DNA from: Cupriavidus necator N-1
Lineage (GTDB): Bacteria > Pseudomonadota > Gammaproteobacteria > Burkholderiales > Burkholderiaceae
Length of the DNA stretch: 64,000 nucleotides
NCBI RefSeq assembly: GCF_000219215.1
Contig: NC_015723.1
Coordinates: 620,001-684,000 of the forward strand
Reading direction: 5' to 3'
Position numbers and translations under genes: made by a program. Position 1 is the stretch's first letter; each line of letters begins with the position of its first letter. The notes below the pieces were generated by a model. It did no database searches. It was not told the DNA's origin and saw only the letters and a list, made by a program, of their open reading frames with translations. Positions 16,712-25,528 of this stretch are shown piece by piece.

Positions 16712-17602
16712 ATGACCAAGACAATCGACAAGACCATGAGCGCGGCCGACGTGGTCGGCCGGCTCGCCGATGGCATGACCATCGGCATCGGCGGCTGGGG
16801 CCCGCGCCGCAAGCCGATGGCGCTGGTGCGCGAGATCCTGCGCTCGCCGCTGAAGGACCTGAGCGTGGTCGCCTACGGCGGCCCCGAGGTGGGCATGCTG
16901 TGCGCGGCCGGCAAGGTGCGCCGGCTGGTGTTCGGCTTCGTCTCGCTCGACGTGATTCCGCTCGAGCCCTACTTCCGCCAGGCGCGCGAGCGCGGCGTGC
17001 TGGAAGTGACGGAGCTGGATGAAGGCATGCTGCAGTTGGGCCTGCGCGCGGCGGCCGCGCGCCTGCCGTTCCTGCCGACGCGCGCCGCGCTGGGCACCGA
17101 CGTGCTGGACATGAACCCCCAGCTGAAGACGGTGCGCTCGCCCTATGCCGACGGCGAAGTGCTGGTGGCGATGCCGGCAATCAAGCTCGATGCCGCGCTG
17201 TTGCACGTGAACGACAGCGATGTGCTCGGCAACACCCGCATCGACGGGCCCGATCCGTTCTTCGATGAATGGTTCGCACGCGCCGCGCACCGCTGCTATG
17301 TGAGCTGCGAAACGCTGCACCCGCGCCTTGAGGATGAAGACCTGGCGCGCGCGCGCAACAACGCCTTCGAGCGCTCGCTGGTAAGCGGCGTGGTGCACGT
17401 GCCCGGCGGCGCCCATCCCACTTCCTGTGCGCCGGCCTACGGCTGGGACCTGCCCGCGCTGAAGGCGTACTGCGCCAGCGCCGAGGCCGAGGACGGCTTC
17501 CGCGCCTACCGCGACGAGGTGGTGGGCGCGAGCGAAGCGGCCTACCTGGAGCGCATCGGCGGCCTTGGCCATGTGCACGACCTGCCGCTGCCGGTACTTT
17601 GA
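16712..17602 (+). CDS. ipdA: IpdA-like subunit of the COCHEA-CoA hydrolase (CoA-transferase family I alpha)
   Basis: A 296-residue protein of the CoA-transferase family I alpha fold: MTIGIGGWGPRRKPMALVRE near the N-terminus (glycine loop), VVAYGGPEVGMLCAAGKVRR, and ALGTDVLDMNP. In mycobacteria and rhodococci IpdA pairs with IpdB as an unusual ring-C hydrolase that opens COCHEA-CoA in HIP catabolism, rather than transferring CoA. The pairing with the beta-type gene 23 bp downstream and the neighbouring ipdC and echA20 support this strongly. An ordinary 3-oxoacid CoA-transferase is the only reasonable alternative and is disfavoured by context. Confidence 0.85.
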   Translation: MTKTIDKTMSAADVVGRLADGMTIGIGGWGPRRKPMALVREILRSPLKDLSVVAYGGPEVGMLCAAGKVRRLVFGFVSLDVIPLEPYFRQARERGVLEVTELDEGMLQLGLRAAAARLPFLPTRAALGTDVLDMNPQLKTVRSPYADGEVLVAMPAIKLDAALLHVNDSDVLGNTRIDGPDPFFDEWFARAAHRCYVSCETLHPRLEDEDLARARNNAFERSLVSGVVHVPGGAHPTSCAPAYGWDLPALKAYCASAEAEDGFRAYRDEVVGASEAAYLERIGGLGHVHDLPLPVL

Positions 17603-17625
17603 ACCCGCCAACCCAAGGAGCGACC

Positions 17626-18426
17626 GTGAGCGCCACTTATGAATTCACCCGCGCCGAGCTGATGATTGCCGCCGCCGCCCGCGAATGGCGCGACGACGGC
17701 GAGGTGCTGGCCACCGGCATCGGCACCGGCCCGCGCATCGCCGCCGGCCTGGCGCGGCTTGCGCACAATCCGGGCCTGCTGCTGACCGACGGCGAGGCCT
17801 ACCTGGTGGAAACGCCGGTGCCGCTGGGCCCGCGCGAGCCGGGCTACAAGGTGCGCGCCAGCGGCTGGATGGGCTACTCGCGCGTGTTCGACTGCCTGTG
17901 GGGCGGGCGGCGCCACGCGCTGGTGATGCCGACGCAGATCGACCGCTTCGGCCAAACCAATATTTCCTGCTTGGGCGGCACGCATGCGCAGCCCAAGACC
18001 CAGCTGCTGGGCGCACGCGGCTTTCCCGGCAACAGCATCCACCACGCCAATTCCTTCTTCGTGCCGGCCCACGGCACGCGCGCGTTCGTCGCCGGTGAAG
18101 TCGACATGGTCTGCAGTGCCGGCTACAACCCGGCCCGCCAGTTGGAGGGCATGCGCAGCTTCGTTGACCTGCGCGTGATCGTCACCGACCTGTGCGTGAT
18201 GGATTTCGGGGGGGCTGACCATGCCATCCGCGTGCGCTCGCTGCACCCGGGCGCGAGCTTTGACCAGGTGCAGGCGGCCACGGGCTTTGCGCTGGCGAAT
18301 ACACCCGGCGAGGCCCTGCCGGAGACGGCGCCGCCGACACCGGAAGAGCTGCGGCTGATCGCCCAGCTTGATCCGCACAACCTGCGCGCGGCAATCGTGC
18401 GCGGCAATCCTTCCGGACGCGTGTGA
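17626..18426 (+). CDS. ipdB: IpdB-like subunit of the COCHEA-CoA hydrolase (CoA-transferase family I beta)
   Basis: A 266-residue beta-type partner: FTRAELMIAAAAREWRDDGE, VLATGIGTGPRIAAGLARL, LLLTDGEAYLVETPVP and PGNSIHHANSFFVPAHG. The normal family I beta catalytic glutamate motif (ENG) is replaced in the region LLLTDGEAYLV, in keeping with IpdB acting as a hydrolase. The GTG at 17626 is chosen because AAGGAG lies five bases before it; a TTG at 17599 would add nine residues without a ribosome site. It lies between ipdA and the crotonase gene (7 bp gap). Confidence 0.85.
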   Translation: MSATYEFTRAELMIAAAAREWRDDGEVLATGIGTGPRIAAGLARLAHNPGLLLTDGEAYLVETPVPLGPREPGYKVRASGWMGYSRVFDCLWGGRRHALVMPTQIDRFGQTNISCLGGTHAQPKTQLLGARGFPGNSIHHANSFFVPAHGTRAFVAGEVDMVCSAGYNPARQLEGMRSFVDLRVIVTDLCVMDFGGADHAIRVRSLHPGASFDQVQAATGFALANTPGEALPETAPPTPEELRLIAQLDPHNLRAAIVRGNPSGRV

Positions 18427-18433
18427 GGCCGAC

Positions 18434-19324
18434 ATGACAACGCCAGCTTTCGAAGCCATCAGTCTTGGCCCCAATGCCGAGGTGCTCTACCAGGTCGCGG
18501 ACGGCATTGCCACCGTGACCATGAACCGGCCGCAGTTCCACAACGCGCAGAACTCCAAGATGACCTACGCGCTGGACGAGGCCTACCGGCGCGCCGCCGC
18601 GGACGACGCGGTCAAGGTGATCGTGCTGCGCGGGGCCGGCAAGCATTTTTCGGCCGGGCACGACATCGGCACGCCGGGACGCGACATCAATGTGTCGTTC
18701 GAGCGTGCCTCGCTCTGGTATGACCATGTCAACAAGCCGGGCGGCGAGTTCCTCTATGCCCGCGAGCAGGAGGTCTACCTGGGCATGTGCCGGCGCTGGC
18801 GCGAACTGCCCAAGCCGACCATCGCCATGGTGCATGGCGCCTGCATTGCCGGCGGGTTGATGCTGGCGTGGGTGTGCGACCTGATCGTGGCGTCGGACGA
18901 TGCCTTCTTTGCCGATCCGGTGGTGCGCATGGGCATTCCCGGCGTGGAATACTTCGCGCATCCCTACGAGCTGCATCCGCGCATCGCCAAGGAGTTCCTG
19001 TTCCTGGGCGAGCGCATGGGCGCCGAACGCGCCGAGCGCATGGGCATGGTCAACCGCGTGGTGCCGCGTGACGCGCTGGAAGACACCGTCTACGGCATGG
19101 CCGCCAAGGTCGCGCAGATGCCGCGGCTGGGCCTGACGCTGACCAAGCAGGCGGTCAACCATGTGGAAGACCTGCAGGGCAAGCGCACCGCGATGGATGC
19201 CGTCTTTGCCTGGCACCACTTCGCCCATGCGCACAATGAACTGGTCAGCGGCGACAAGCTCGGCGGCTATGACGCGCGCGCCATGGCCGCTTCGCAACGC
19301 ACCGGCGGCGAGGACAAGGCATGA
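18434..19324 (+). CDS. Crotonase-family enoyl-CoA hydratase/isomerase (296 aa)
   Basis: A crotonase-fold protein, longer than the usual 260 residues. Motifs are VTMNRPQFHNAQN, the oxyanion loop GAGKHFSAGHDIG, and MVHGACIAGGLMLAWVCDLI. The glutamates typical of hydratases are not clear in the second motif region (DAFFADPVVRMGIPGVEYFA), so isomerase or hydrolase activity is possible. A tail of about 40 residues (FAWHHFAHAHNELVSGDKLG) follows the core. It overlaps ipdC by 4 bp and follows ipdB by 7 bp. It is distinct from the EchA20-like gene at 20423 and its specific step in the pathway is unknown. Confidence 0.75.
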   Translation: MTTPAFEAISLGPNAEVLYQVADGIATVTMNRPQFHNAQNSKMTYALDEAYRRAAADDAVKVIVLRGAGKHFSAGHDIGTPGRDINVSFERASLWYDHVNKPGGEFLYAREQEVYLGMCRRWRELPKPTIAMVHGACIAGGLMLAWVCDLIVASDDAFFADPVVRMGIPGVEYFAHPYELHPRIAKEFLFLGERMGAERAERMGMVNRVVPRDALEDTVYGMAAKVAQMPRLGLTLTKQAVNHVEDLQGKRTAMDAVFAWHHFAHAHNELVSGDKLGGYDARAMAASQRTGGEDKA

Positions 19325-20403
19325 GCACCGCGAGCCTGCACACCGTGCTGTGCGACCTGCTGGGCTGCCGCTACCCCATCGTGCAGACGGCGATGGGCTG
19401 GGTGGCGGATGCGAAGCTGGTGGCGGCCAGCGGCAATGCCGGGGCCTTCGGCTTCCTGGCCGGCGCCACCATTCCGCCCGGCGAAGTCGAGCGCGAGATC
19501 CTGCGCGTGAAGGCGCTCAGCGACCGGCCCTTCGGCATCAACTTCCACATGTTCCAGCCCAACGCGGATGAAGTGATCGAGATGGCGATCCGCCATCGCT
19601 TGCGCGCCGTCAGCTACGGGCGCGGCCCGGACGCGAAGATGATCGGCAAGCTCAAGGCGGCTGGGGTGGTCTGCATGCCGACCGTCGGCGCGGCCAAGCA
19701 TGCGGCCAAGGCCGTGGCACTGGGCGCGGACGTGGTCACCGTGCAGGGCGGCGAGGGCGGCGGCCATACCGGCGGCACGCCGACGACGCTGCTGCTGCCG
19801 CAGGTGCTGGACAGCGTGAGCGTGCCGGTGGTGGCCGCCGGCGGCTTCTTCGACGGCCGCGGACTGGCTGCGGCACTGGCCTACGGCGCGGCCGGCGTGG
19901 CCATGGGCACGCGCTTCCTGATGTCGGCCGAATCGCCGGTGCCGGCGCCAACGCTGGAGCGCTACGTCAAGGTGCGCGACCCGGCCAGCATCCGCGTATC
20001 GCTGGCCATTGACGGCCTGCCGCAGCGAATGATCGACAACGACCTGCTGCTGGCCCTGGAGAAGGCCGGTCCGCTGCGGCGCACCTGGCTGGCGCTGGCG
20101 GCCGCGCGCAAATGGCAGGCGCGTACCGGCATGCGCAGCGCGCAGATGCTGGCCACCGCCTGGCGCGCGATGCGCGAGCAGGACTACAGCGCCGCCCAGA
20201 CCCTGATGGCCGCCAACGCGCCGGTGCTGATCCAGCGCGCCATGGTGGAGGGATGCCCCGATGAAGGCGTGCTGCCCAGCGGCCAGGCAGCCGCGGCGAT
20301 CCGGGCCATCGAATCCTGCGAGCAGATCGTGGCCGGCATGGCCGCGCAGGCGCAGGCGCGCCTTGCGGCGCTGGCTGGCGCCGCACTGGCTGCAGCGGCC
20401 TGA
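19321..20403 (+). CDS. ipdC: IpdC-like flavin enzyme of the nitronate monooxygenase/NPD family
   Basis: A 360-residue FMN-binding TIM-barrel protein: CRYPIVQTAMGWVADAKLVA, INFHMFQPNADEV, VVTVQGGEGGGHTGG (phosphate-binding glycines) and PVVAAGGFFDGRGLAAALAYG then MGTRFLMSAES. It is a member of the 2-nitropropane dioxygenase-like family. In actinobacteria IpdC is a carbon-carbon/enone reductase acting in HIP catabolism between the EchA20 and IpdAB regions. Position directly between ipdAB, a crotonase and echA20 mirrors the actinobacterial kstR2 regulon. It overlaps the upstream gene by 4 bp (ATGA). Confidence 0.8.
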   Translation: MSTASLHTVLCDLLGCRYPIVQTAMGWVADAKLVAASGNAGAFGFLAGATIPPGEVEREILRVKALSDRPFGINFHMFQPNADEVIEMAIRHRLRAVSYGRGPDAKMIGKLKAAGVVCMPTVGAAKHAAKAVALGADVVTVQGGEGGGHTGGTPTTLLLPQVLDSVSVPVVAAGGFFDGRGLAAALAYGAAGVAMGTRFLMSAESPVPAPTLERYVKVRDPASIRVSLAIDGLPQRMIDNDLLLALEKAGPLRRTWLALAAARKWQARTGMRSAQMLATAWRAMREQDYSAAQTLMAANAPVLIQRAMVEGCPDEGVLPSGQAAAAIRAIESCEQIVAGMAAQAQARLAALAGAALAAAA

Positions 20404-20422
20404 CCCACAGACAGAGGAAACC

Positions 20423-21214
20423 ATGCAAACGAACAAAAAGACCGGGCCGTTCCGCATCGACACCGCCGACGGCATCGCCGAACTGGTGATCGACCATGCG
20501 CCCGTCAATGCGCTCGACAGCGCCGGCTGGCATGCGCTGGCCGCCGCGATCGACCAACTCGGCACCGATCCCGCCGTGCGCGTGATCGTGCTGCGCGGCG
20601 AAGGCCGCGGCTTCTGCGCCGGCGTCGACATCAAGGAGCTGGCCGCGCACCCGCAGCGCATCGTCGATGTCAACGCCGGCAACTACGCCACCTTCCGCGC
20701 CGTGCACCGCAATCCCAAGCCGGTCATCGTGGCCGTGCACGGCTTCGTGCTGGGCGGCGGCATCGGCATCTGCGGCGCGGCCGACATCATCGTGGCCGCG
20801 GATTGCGCGCGCTTTGGCGTGCCGGAGATCGACCGCGGTGCCATGGGTGGCGGCGCCCACCTGCAGCGCATGTTCGGCGTGCAGAAGGTCAGGGCGATGT
20901 ACTTCACGGGCGAGATGATCGATGCCGCCGAGGCGTACCGGCTGGGCGCGGTCGAGCGCGTGGTGCCGCGCAGCGAGTTGCGCGACGCCGCCATGACGCT
21001 GGCCCGCCAGATCGCCGCCAAGAGCCCGGCCATGCTGCAGCTGGCCAAGGAAGCGCTCAATGGCGTGGAAGACGGCAACCTGGAGGACAAGTACCGCTGG
21101 GAACAGGGTTTCACGCTGCAGGCCTATATGAGCGCCGATTCCGGCGAGGCGCGTGCCGCCTTCGTCGAAGGCCGCGAAGCCCGCTTTGCGCAGGGGGAGC
21201 GCGATGCAGCTTGA
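20423..21214 (+). CDS. echA20: EchA20-like ring D hydrolase
   Basis: A 263-residue crotonase-fold protein. LVIDHAPVNALDSAGWHAL, EGRGFCAGVDIKEL, GFVLGGGIGICGAADIIVA, FGVPEIDRGAMGGGAHL and YRWEQGFTLQAYM align with what I recall of mycobacterial EchA20. That enzyme hydrolyses ring D of 5-oxo-HIEC-CoA-type intermediates after FadD3. The GVDIKE and EIDRGAMG segments are the most telling. AGAGGAAACC precedes the ATG. It is followed by fadE31 with an 11-bp overlap, so translation is coupled. Confidence 0.85.
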   Translation: MQTNKKTGPFRIDTADGIAELVIDHAPVNALDSAGWHALAAAIDQLGTDPAVRVIVLRGEGRGFCAGVDIKELAAHPQRIVDVNAGNYATFRAVHRNPKPVIVAVHGFVLGGGIGICGAADIIVAADCARFGVPEIDRGAMGGGAHLQRMFGVQKVRAMYFTGEMIDAAEAYRLGAVERVVPRSELRDAAMTLARQIAAKSPAMLQLAKEALNGVEDGNLEDKYRWEQGFTLQAYMSADSGEARAAFVEGREARFAQGERDAA

Positions 21215-22370
21215 ATACACCGACGCCCAGCGCGCCTTCCGCGCCGAGGTGCGCGACTGGATGGCCGCGCACGTGCCGCGCACGCCGCTGGCGAGCTTCG
21301 ATACCGAAGCGGGCTTCGCCCAGCACCGCGCCTGGGAAGCCACGCTCAACCAGGGCCGCTGGAGCATGGTCACGTGGCCGGCCGAACTGGGCGGGCGCGG
21401 CTGCGACCTGATCGAGTGGCTGATCTTCGAGGAAGAGTACTGGCGTGCCGGCGCGCCGATGCGCGTCAACCAGAACGGCATCTTCCTGCTCGGGCCCACG
21501 CTGATGGAATTCGGCACCGAGGCGCAGAAGGCGCGCTTCCTGCCGCGCATGGCCTCGGGCGAGCATGTCTGGGCGCAGGGCTGGTCCGAGCCGAACGCAG
21601 GCTCGGACATGGCCGCGATCCGCTGCAGCGCGATCCGGCAGGGCGATGACTATGTGATCAACGGCCAGAAGATCTGGTCGACGCGGGCGGTGTGGGCGGA
21701 CTGGCTGTTCGGCCTGTTCCGCACCGACCCGGCCTCGACGCGACACCATGGCCTGACCTTCATCCTGATGCCGCTGGACACGCCCGGCATCACCGTGCGC
21801 CCGATCCGCCAGCTCAACGGCCAGACCGGCTTTGCCGAGATCTTCTTCGACGACGTGCGCGTGCCGGTGGAAAACCGCCTGGCCGCCGAAGGCGCCGGCT
21901 GGCAGGTGGCCATGGCCACCGCCGGCTTCGAGCGCGGCCTGATGCTGCGCTCGCCGGCGCGCTTCCAGGAAACCGCACGCGCGCTGGTCAGGCTGTACCA
22001 GGCCAACCGCGAGGCGGCGGACCGCGACCCCTCGCTGCGCGAGGCAGTGCTGCGCGCCTGGATGGACGCCGAGGCCTACACGCTGTCCACCTACGCCACC
22101 GCGAGCCGCCTGGTGCGCGGCGGCCATATCGGCGCGGAGTCGAGCACGAACAAGGTGTTCTGGTCCGAGCTGGACATCCATATGCACGATACCGCGCTGG
22201 CCATCCTGGGGCAGGCGGCAGAGGTCGCGCCCGACGGCCAGCCGCCGGGTTCGCTCGGCCACTGGCTGGACGGCTTCCTGTTCTCGCAGGCCGGCCCGAT
22301 CTATGCCGGCACCAACGAGATCCAGCGCAACATCGTCGCCGAGCGCCTGCTCGGCATGCCGCGCGCATGA
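21204..22370 (+). CDS. fadE31: FadE31-like acyl-CoA dehydrogenase (large subunit)
   Basis: A 388-residue acyl-CoA dehydrogenase: AEGFAQHR near the N-terminus is reminiscent of FadE31 (I recall NAEGFAQHR there), then WAQGWSEPNAGSDMAAIR, INGQKIWSTRA, VRPIRQLNGQTGFAEIFFDD, SLRSPARF-like (MLRSPARF) and GPIYAGTNEIQRNIVAERLL. The position of the usual catalytic Glu in the IYEGT motif is Ala (IYAGT), as in heteromeric steroid dehydrogenases that split catalytic and cofactor residues between two subunits. The next gene encodes the likely partner. GGGGGAGCGCG precedes the ATG. Confidence 0.8.
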   Translation: MQLEYTDAQRAFRAEVRDWMAAHVPRTPLASFDTEAGFAQHRAWEATLNQGRWSMVTWPAELGGRGCDLIEWLIFEEEYWRAGAPMRVNQNGIFLLGPTLMEFGTEAQKARFLPRMASGEHVWAQGWSEPNAGSDMAAIRCSAIRQGDDYVINGQKIWSTRAVWADWLFGLFRTDPASTRHHGLTFILMPLDTPGITVRPIRQLNGQTGFAEIFFDDVRVPVENRLAAEGAGWQVAMATAGFERGLMLRSPARFQETARALVRLYQANREAADRDPSLREAVLRAWMDAEAYTLSTYATASRLVRGGHIGAESSTNKVFWSELDIHMHDTALAILGQAAEVAPDGQPPGSLGHWLDGFLFSQAGPIYAGTNEIQRNIVAERLLGMPRA

Positions 22371-22391
22371 CGGCACCCCGGGGAAAACACC

Positions 22392-23459
22392 ATGGATTTC
22401 GCATTGACCGAAGAACAAGAACAGTTTGCCGAGGCGATCCGGCGCTTCCTGATGACCGAGATGACGCCCGAGCTGACGCGCGAGCTGTGGGCCACCGAGT
22501 CCGGCCGCTCCGACGCGCTGTGGCGCCAGCTTGCCAACCAGGGCCTGACCGCGGTGATGGTGCCGCAGGAGCAGGGCGGACTGGGGCTGGGGGAGGTCGA
22601 ATGGGCGCCGCTGGCGCAGGCCTGCGGCTACTTTGCGCTGCCCGAGCCTTTGCTCGACACTGCGCTGGTGGCGGCGGGGCTGCTGCGTGACGCGCTCGCG
22701 GCGGCGCCGAACGCCTCGGCGCGCGAGCGCTGCGCCACGCTGCTGGAGCGCATCGCCGCCGGCGATGCCCGCGTGGCGGTGGCGCATCCGCAAGAGCGGC
22801 TGGTCGCTGACGCCCATGTGGCCGACGCCATCCTGTGCGCGCACGAAGGTGCCGTGCACCTGCTGCGGCCCGACCAGGCCGTGCTGACGGCGCGCACCGG
22901 GCTCGATCCTTCGCGCCGTCTGTTCGAGCTGGCCTGGACGCCGGCCGCGGATAGCGGGCTGATTTCGTCCGGCAGTGGCCTGTGGGACAGCGCGCTGAAC
23001 CGCGGCGCGCTCGGCGTGGCCGCGCAGCAGCTGGGCCTGACCCAGCGCATGCTGGACCTGGCGATCGACTACAGCGCGCAACGCAAGCAGTTCGGCAAGG
23101 CCATCGGCGCCTACCAGGCGGTCAAGCACCTGCTGGCCGACGTGGCGATCCAGCTTGAATTCGCCCGGCCGGTGCTGCTGCGCGCCGCCGCGGCGCTGGC
23201 GTATGGCCTGCCCGATGCGGGCCTGCATGTCTCGCACGCCCGCGTGGCAGCCGCGCGCTGCGCCTGGAGCGCGGCGCGCCAGGCCATCCAGGTGCATGGC
23301 GCAATGGGCTACACCTGGGAGCTGGACCTGCAGATCTTCACCAAGCGGGCCTGGGCCCTGGCGGGAAGCTGGGGCGACCGTGCCTTCCACAAGGCGCGCA
23401 TTGGCGCGCACATCCTTGACGGCGCGCATGACATCGGCGCTGGCGCCACCTTCGCCTGA
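22392..23459 (+). CDS. fadE32: FadE32-like acyl-CoA dehydrogenase (small subunit)
   Basis: A 355-residue, acyl-CoA dehydrogenase-like protein with a degenerate middle domain: it lacks the long beta-domain motifs of its partner and runs from LWRQLANQGLTAVMVPQEQG to the C-terminal core QRKQFGKAIGAYQAVKHLLA and QVHGAMGYTWELDLQIFTKR. That pattern is typical of the beta subunits (FadE32, FadE33, ChsE-type) in alpha2beta2 heterotetramers, where each active site is built from both chains. It lies 22 bp after fadE31. Which HIP-derived acyl-CoA the pair oxidises cannot be read from the sequence. Confidence 0.75.
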   Translation: MDFALTEEQEQFAEAIRRFLMTEMTPELTRELWATESGRSDALWRQLANQGLTAVMVPQEQGGLGLGEVEWAPLAQACGYFALPEPLLDTALVAAGLLRDALAAAPNASARERCATLLERIAAGDARVAVAHPQERLVADAHVADAILCAHEGAVHLLRPDQAVLTARTGLDPSRRLFELAWTPAADSGLISSGSGLWDSALNRGALGVAAQQLGLTQRMLDLAIDYSAQRKQFGKAIGAYQAVKHLLADVAIQLEFARPVLLRAAAALAYGLPDAGLHVSHARVAAARCAWSAARQAIQVHGAMGYTWELDLQIFTKRAWALAGSWGDRAFHKARIGAHILDGAHDIGAGATFA

Positions 23460-23479
23460 ATCCAAAGAGAGCAAAGACC

Positions 23480-24631
23480 ATGAAAGACGCCTATATCGTT
23501 GATGCCCTGCGCACGCCCACCGGGCGCCGCAAGGGCGGACTGTCGCACATGCACGGCGCCGACCTGGGCGGCTTCGTGCTGGCCGAGCTGGTGCGCCGCA
23601 ACGGCATTCCCGCCGAGGACTATGACGACGTGGTGTTCGGCTGCGTCGACACCATCGGCCCGCTGGCCGGCAATATTGCCCGCAGCGCGTGGCTGGCTGC
23701 CGGCCTGCCGCTGACGGTGCCGGGCGTGACCGTGGACCGGCAGTGCGGCTCCTCGCAGCAGGCCGTGCACTTTGCCGCGCAGGCGGTGATGAGCGGCACG
23801 CAGGACGTGGTCATTGCCGGCGGCGTGCAGACCATGACCCAGATCCCGATCTCGTCGGCCATGCTGGCGGGGCAGGCGCTGGGTTTTGCCGACCCGTTCT
23901 CGGGCAGCAAGGGCTGGCAGGCACGCTTTGGCGATGCGCCGGTGTCGCAATTCCATGCTGCGCAGCGCATTGCCGATCACTGGAAGTTGTCGCGCGAGGC
24001 CATGGAAGTCTACGCGCTGGAAAGCCACCGGCGCGCCGCTGCGGCCATTGAAGGCGGCCGCTTTGCGCGCGAGATCGTGCCGTGCGAAGGCGTGAAGCAT
24101 GACGAGACCCCGCGCCCTGATACCACGCTGGCCAGGATGGCTGCGCTGGAACCGCTGATGCCCGGCAGTTCGCTGACCGCGGCCGTGTCCAGCCAGACCG
24201 CCGATGCCGCCGCCGCGCTGCTGATCGTCTCGGAAGACGCGCTCAAGCGCTACCAGCTCAAACCGCGCGCGCGCATCGCGCATATGAGCGTGCTGGGAGA
24301 TGACCCGCTGTGGATGCTGACCGCGCCGATCCCTGCGACCAAACGCGCACTGGAGCGCAGCGGCCTGCGCCTGGCCGATATCGACGTGGTCGAGATCAAT
24401 GAAGCGTTCGCCTCGGTGGCGATGGCATGGCTGGCCGAGACCGGCTACGCGGCCGAGCGCACCAACCCCAACGGCGGCGCCATCGCACTGGGCCACCCGC
24501 TGGGCGCCACCGGCGCGCGCCTGATGACCACGCTGCTGCATGAGCTGGAACGAACCGGCGGGCGCTACGGCCTGCAGACCATGTGCGAAGGCGGTGGCCT
24601 GGCCAACGTCACCATCATCGAACGCTTGTAA
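23480..24631 (+). CDS. fadA6: FadA6-like thiolase
   Basis: A 383-residue thiolase with the full set of active-site motifs: VDRQCGSSQQAVHF (nucleophilic Cys near residue 92), EINEAFASV, NPNGGAIALGHPLGATGARL and CEGGGLANVTII (second Cys and Gly). Long stretches equal recalled mycobacterial FadA6, including AGGVQTMTQIPISSAM-like and MCEGGG-ANVTIIERL. FadA6 is the thiolase of the HIP branch, cleaving the last steroid-derived acyl-CoAs. AGAGAGCAAAGACC precedes the ATG. It sits between the two acyl-CoA dehydrogenase pairs. Confidence 0.88.
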   Translation: MKDAYIVDALRTPTGRRKGGLSHMHGADLGGFVLAELVRRNGIPAEDYDDVVFGCVDTIGPLAGNIARSAWLAAGLPLTVPGVTVDRQCGSSQQAVHFAAQAVMSGTQDVVIAGGVQTMTQIPISSAMLAGQALGFADPFSGSKGWQARFGDAPVSQFHAAQRIADHWKLSREAMEVYALESHRRAAAAIEGGRFAREIVPCEGVKHDETPRPDTTLARMAALEPLMPGSSLTAAVSSQTADAAAALLIVSEDALKRYQLKPRARIAHMSVLGDDPLWMLTAPIPATKRALERSGLRLADIDVVEINEAFASVAMAWLAETGYAAERTNPNGGAIALGHPLGATGARLMTTLLHELERTGGRYGLQTMCEGGGLANVTIIERL

Positions 24632-24641
24632 GGAGACCGCC

Positions 24642-25517
24642 ATGGGAATCTGCGACGCACGCACCGTCATCATCACCGGCGCCGGCGGCGGGCTGGGCCG
24701 TGCCTATGCGCTGGCCTTCGCCGCCGAGGGCGCCAATGTGGTCGTCAACGACATCCGGCTCGAGGCGGCCGAGGCCGTTTGCGCGGAGATCCGCGCGGCC
24801 GGCGGCAGCGCACTGGCCAGCGCTGACGACATCACGCAACTGGCCATCGCGCAGCGCATCGTCGATGCCGCGGTCGAGGCCTTCGGCGAGGTGCATGTGC
24901 TGGTCAACAACGCCGGCATCTGCCGCGACCGCATGTTTGTCAGCCTGACCGAAGCGGACTGGGACGACGTCATGCGCGTGCACCTGCGCGGCCACTTCTG
25001 CCTGGCCAACCTGCTCGCCAAACGGTGGCGCGATGCCGCCAAGGCCGGCCGCGCCGTCGATGCGCGCATCATCAACACCAGCTCCGGCGCAGGCCTGCAG
25101 GGTTCGGTCGGACAGTCGAACTACGCCGCCGCCAAGGCCGGCATTGCCGCGCTCACGCTGGTGCAGGCCGCCGAGCTGGGCCGCTATGGCATCACCGCCA
25201 ATGCCCTGGCGCCGGCGGCGCGCACCGGCATGACCGAAGACGTGTTCGCCGACATGATGCGGGCGCCGGCCGCCGGCTTTGACTACTATGACCCGGCCAA
25301 CGTCGCGCCGCTGGTGGTGTGGCTGGGCAGCGCCGCGTCCGCGCAGGTCAACGGGCGCATGTTCGAGGCGGCCGGTGGCATGGTCTCGGTGGCCGACGGC
25401 TGGCGCAGCGGACCCAAGACCGACAAGGGATCGCGCTGGCAGCCGGCCGAACTGGGCGCAGCCGTGGCGGAACTGCTGGCGCAGGCGCAGCCGCCCCAGC
25501 CGGTCTACGGCAGCTGA
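24642..25517 (+). CDS. SDR of the multifunctional-enzyme type (291 aa)
   Basis: A classical SDR with TGAGGGLGRAYALAFAAEGA, VNDIRLE, VNNAGICRDRMF, NTSSGAGLQGSVGQSNYAAA carrying Ser, Tyr and Lys, and a C-terminal NGRMFEAAGGMVSVADGW. It resembles the (3R)-hydroxyacyl-CoA dehydrogenase domain of peroxisomal multifunctional enzyme 2 and the steroid-cluster SDRs of actinobacteria. A beta-oxidation-type 3-hydroxyacyl-CoA oxidation is the likely role. TAAGGAGACCGC precedes the ATG, 10 bp after fadA6. A related SDR lies at 56092-57006, in another operon. Confidence 0.8.
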   Translation: MGICDARTVIITGAGGGLGRAYALAFAAEGANVVVNDIRLEAAEAVCAEIRAAGGSALASADDITQLAIAQRIVDAAVEAFGEVHVLVNNAGICRDRMFVSLTEADWDDVMRVHLRGHFCLANLLAKRWRDAAKAGRAVDARIINTSSGAGLQGSVGQSNYAAAKAGIAALTLVQAAELGRYGITANALAPAARTGMTEDVFADMMRAPAAGFDYYDPANVAPLVVWLGSAASAQVNGRMFEAAGGMVSVADGWRSGPKTDKGSRWQPAELGAAVAELLAQAQPPQPVYGS

Positions 25518-25528
25518 GCGCGACGGCC

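Noticed and set aside
16712..18426. Ordinary 3-oxoacid CoA-transferase for the IpdA/IpdB pair
   Set aside because: The normal catalytic glutamate motif of the beta subunit is not seen and the neighbours are HIP-specific genes.
21111..23474. 787-codon minus-strand open frame opposite the acyl-CoA dehydrogenase pair
   Set aside because: Composition is low-complexity His/Arg/Ala/Gly, no recognisable motif, and both opposing genes have clear motifs and ribosome sites.
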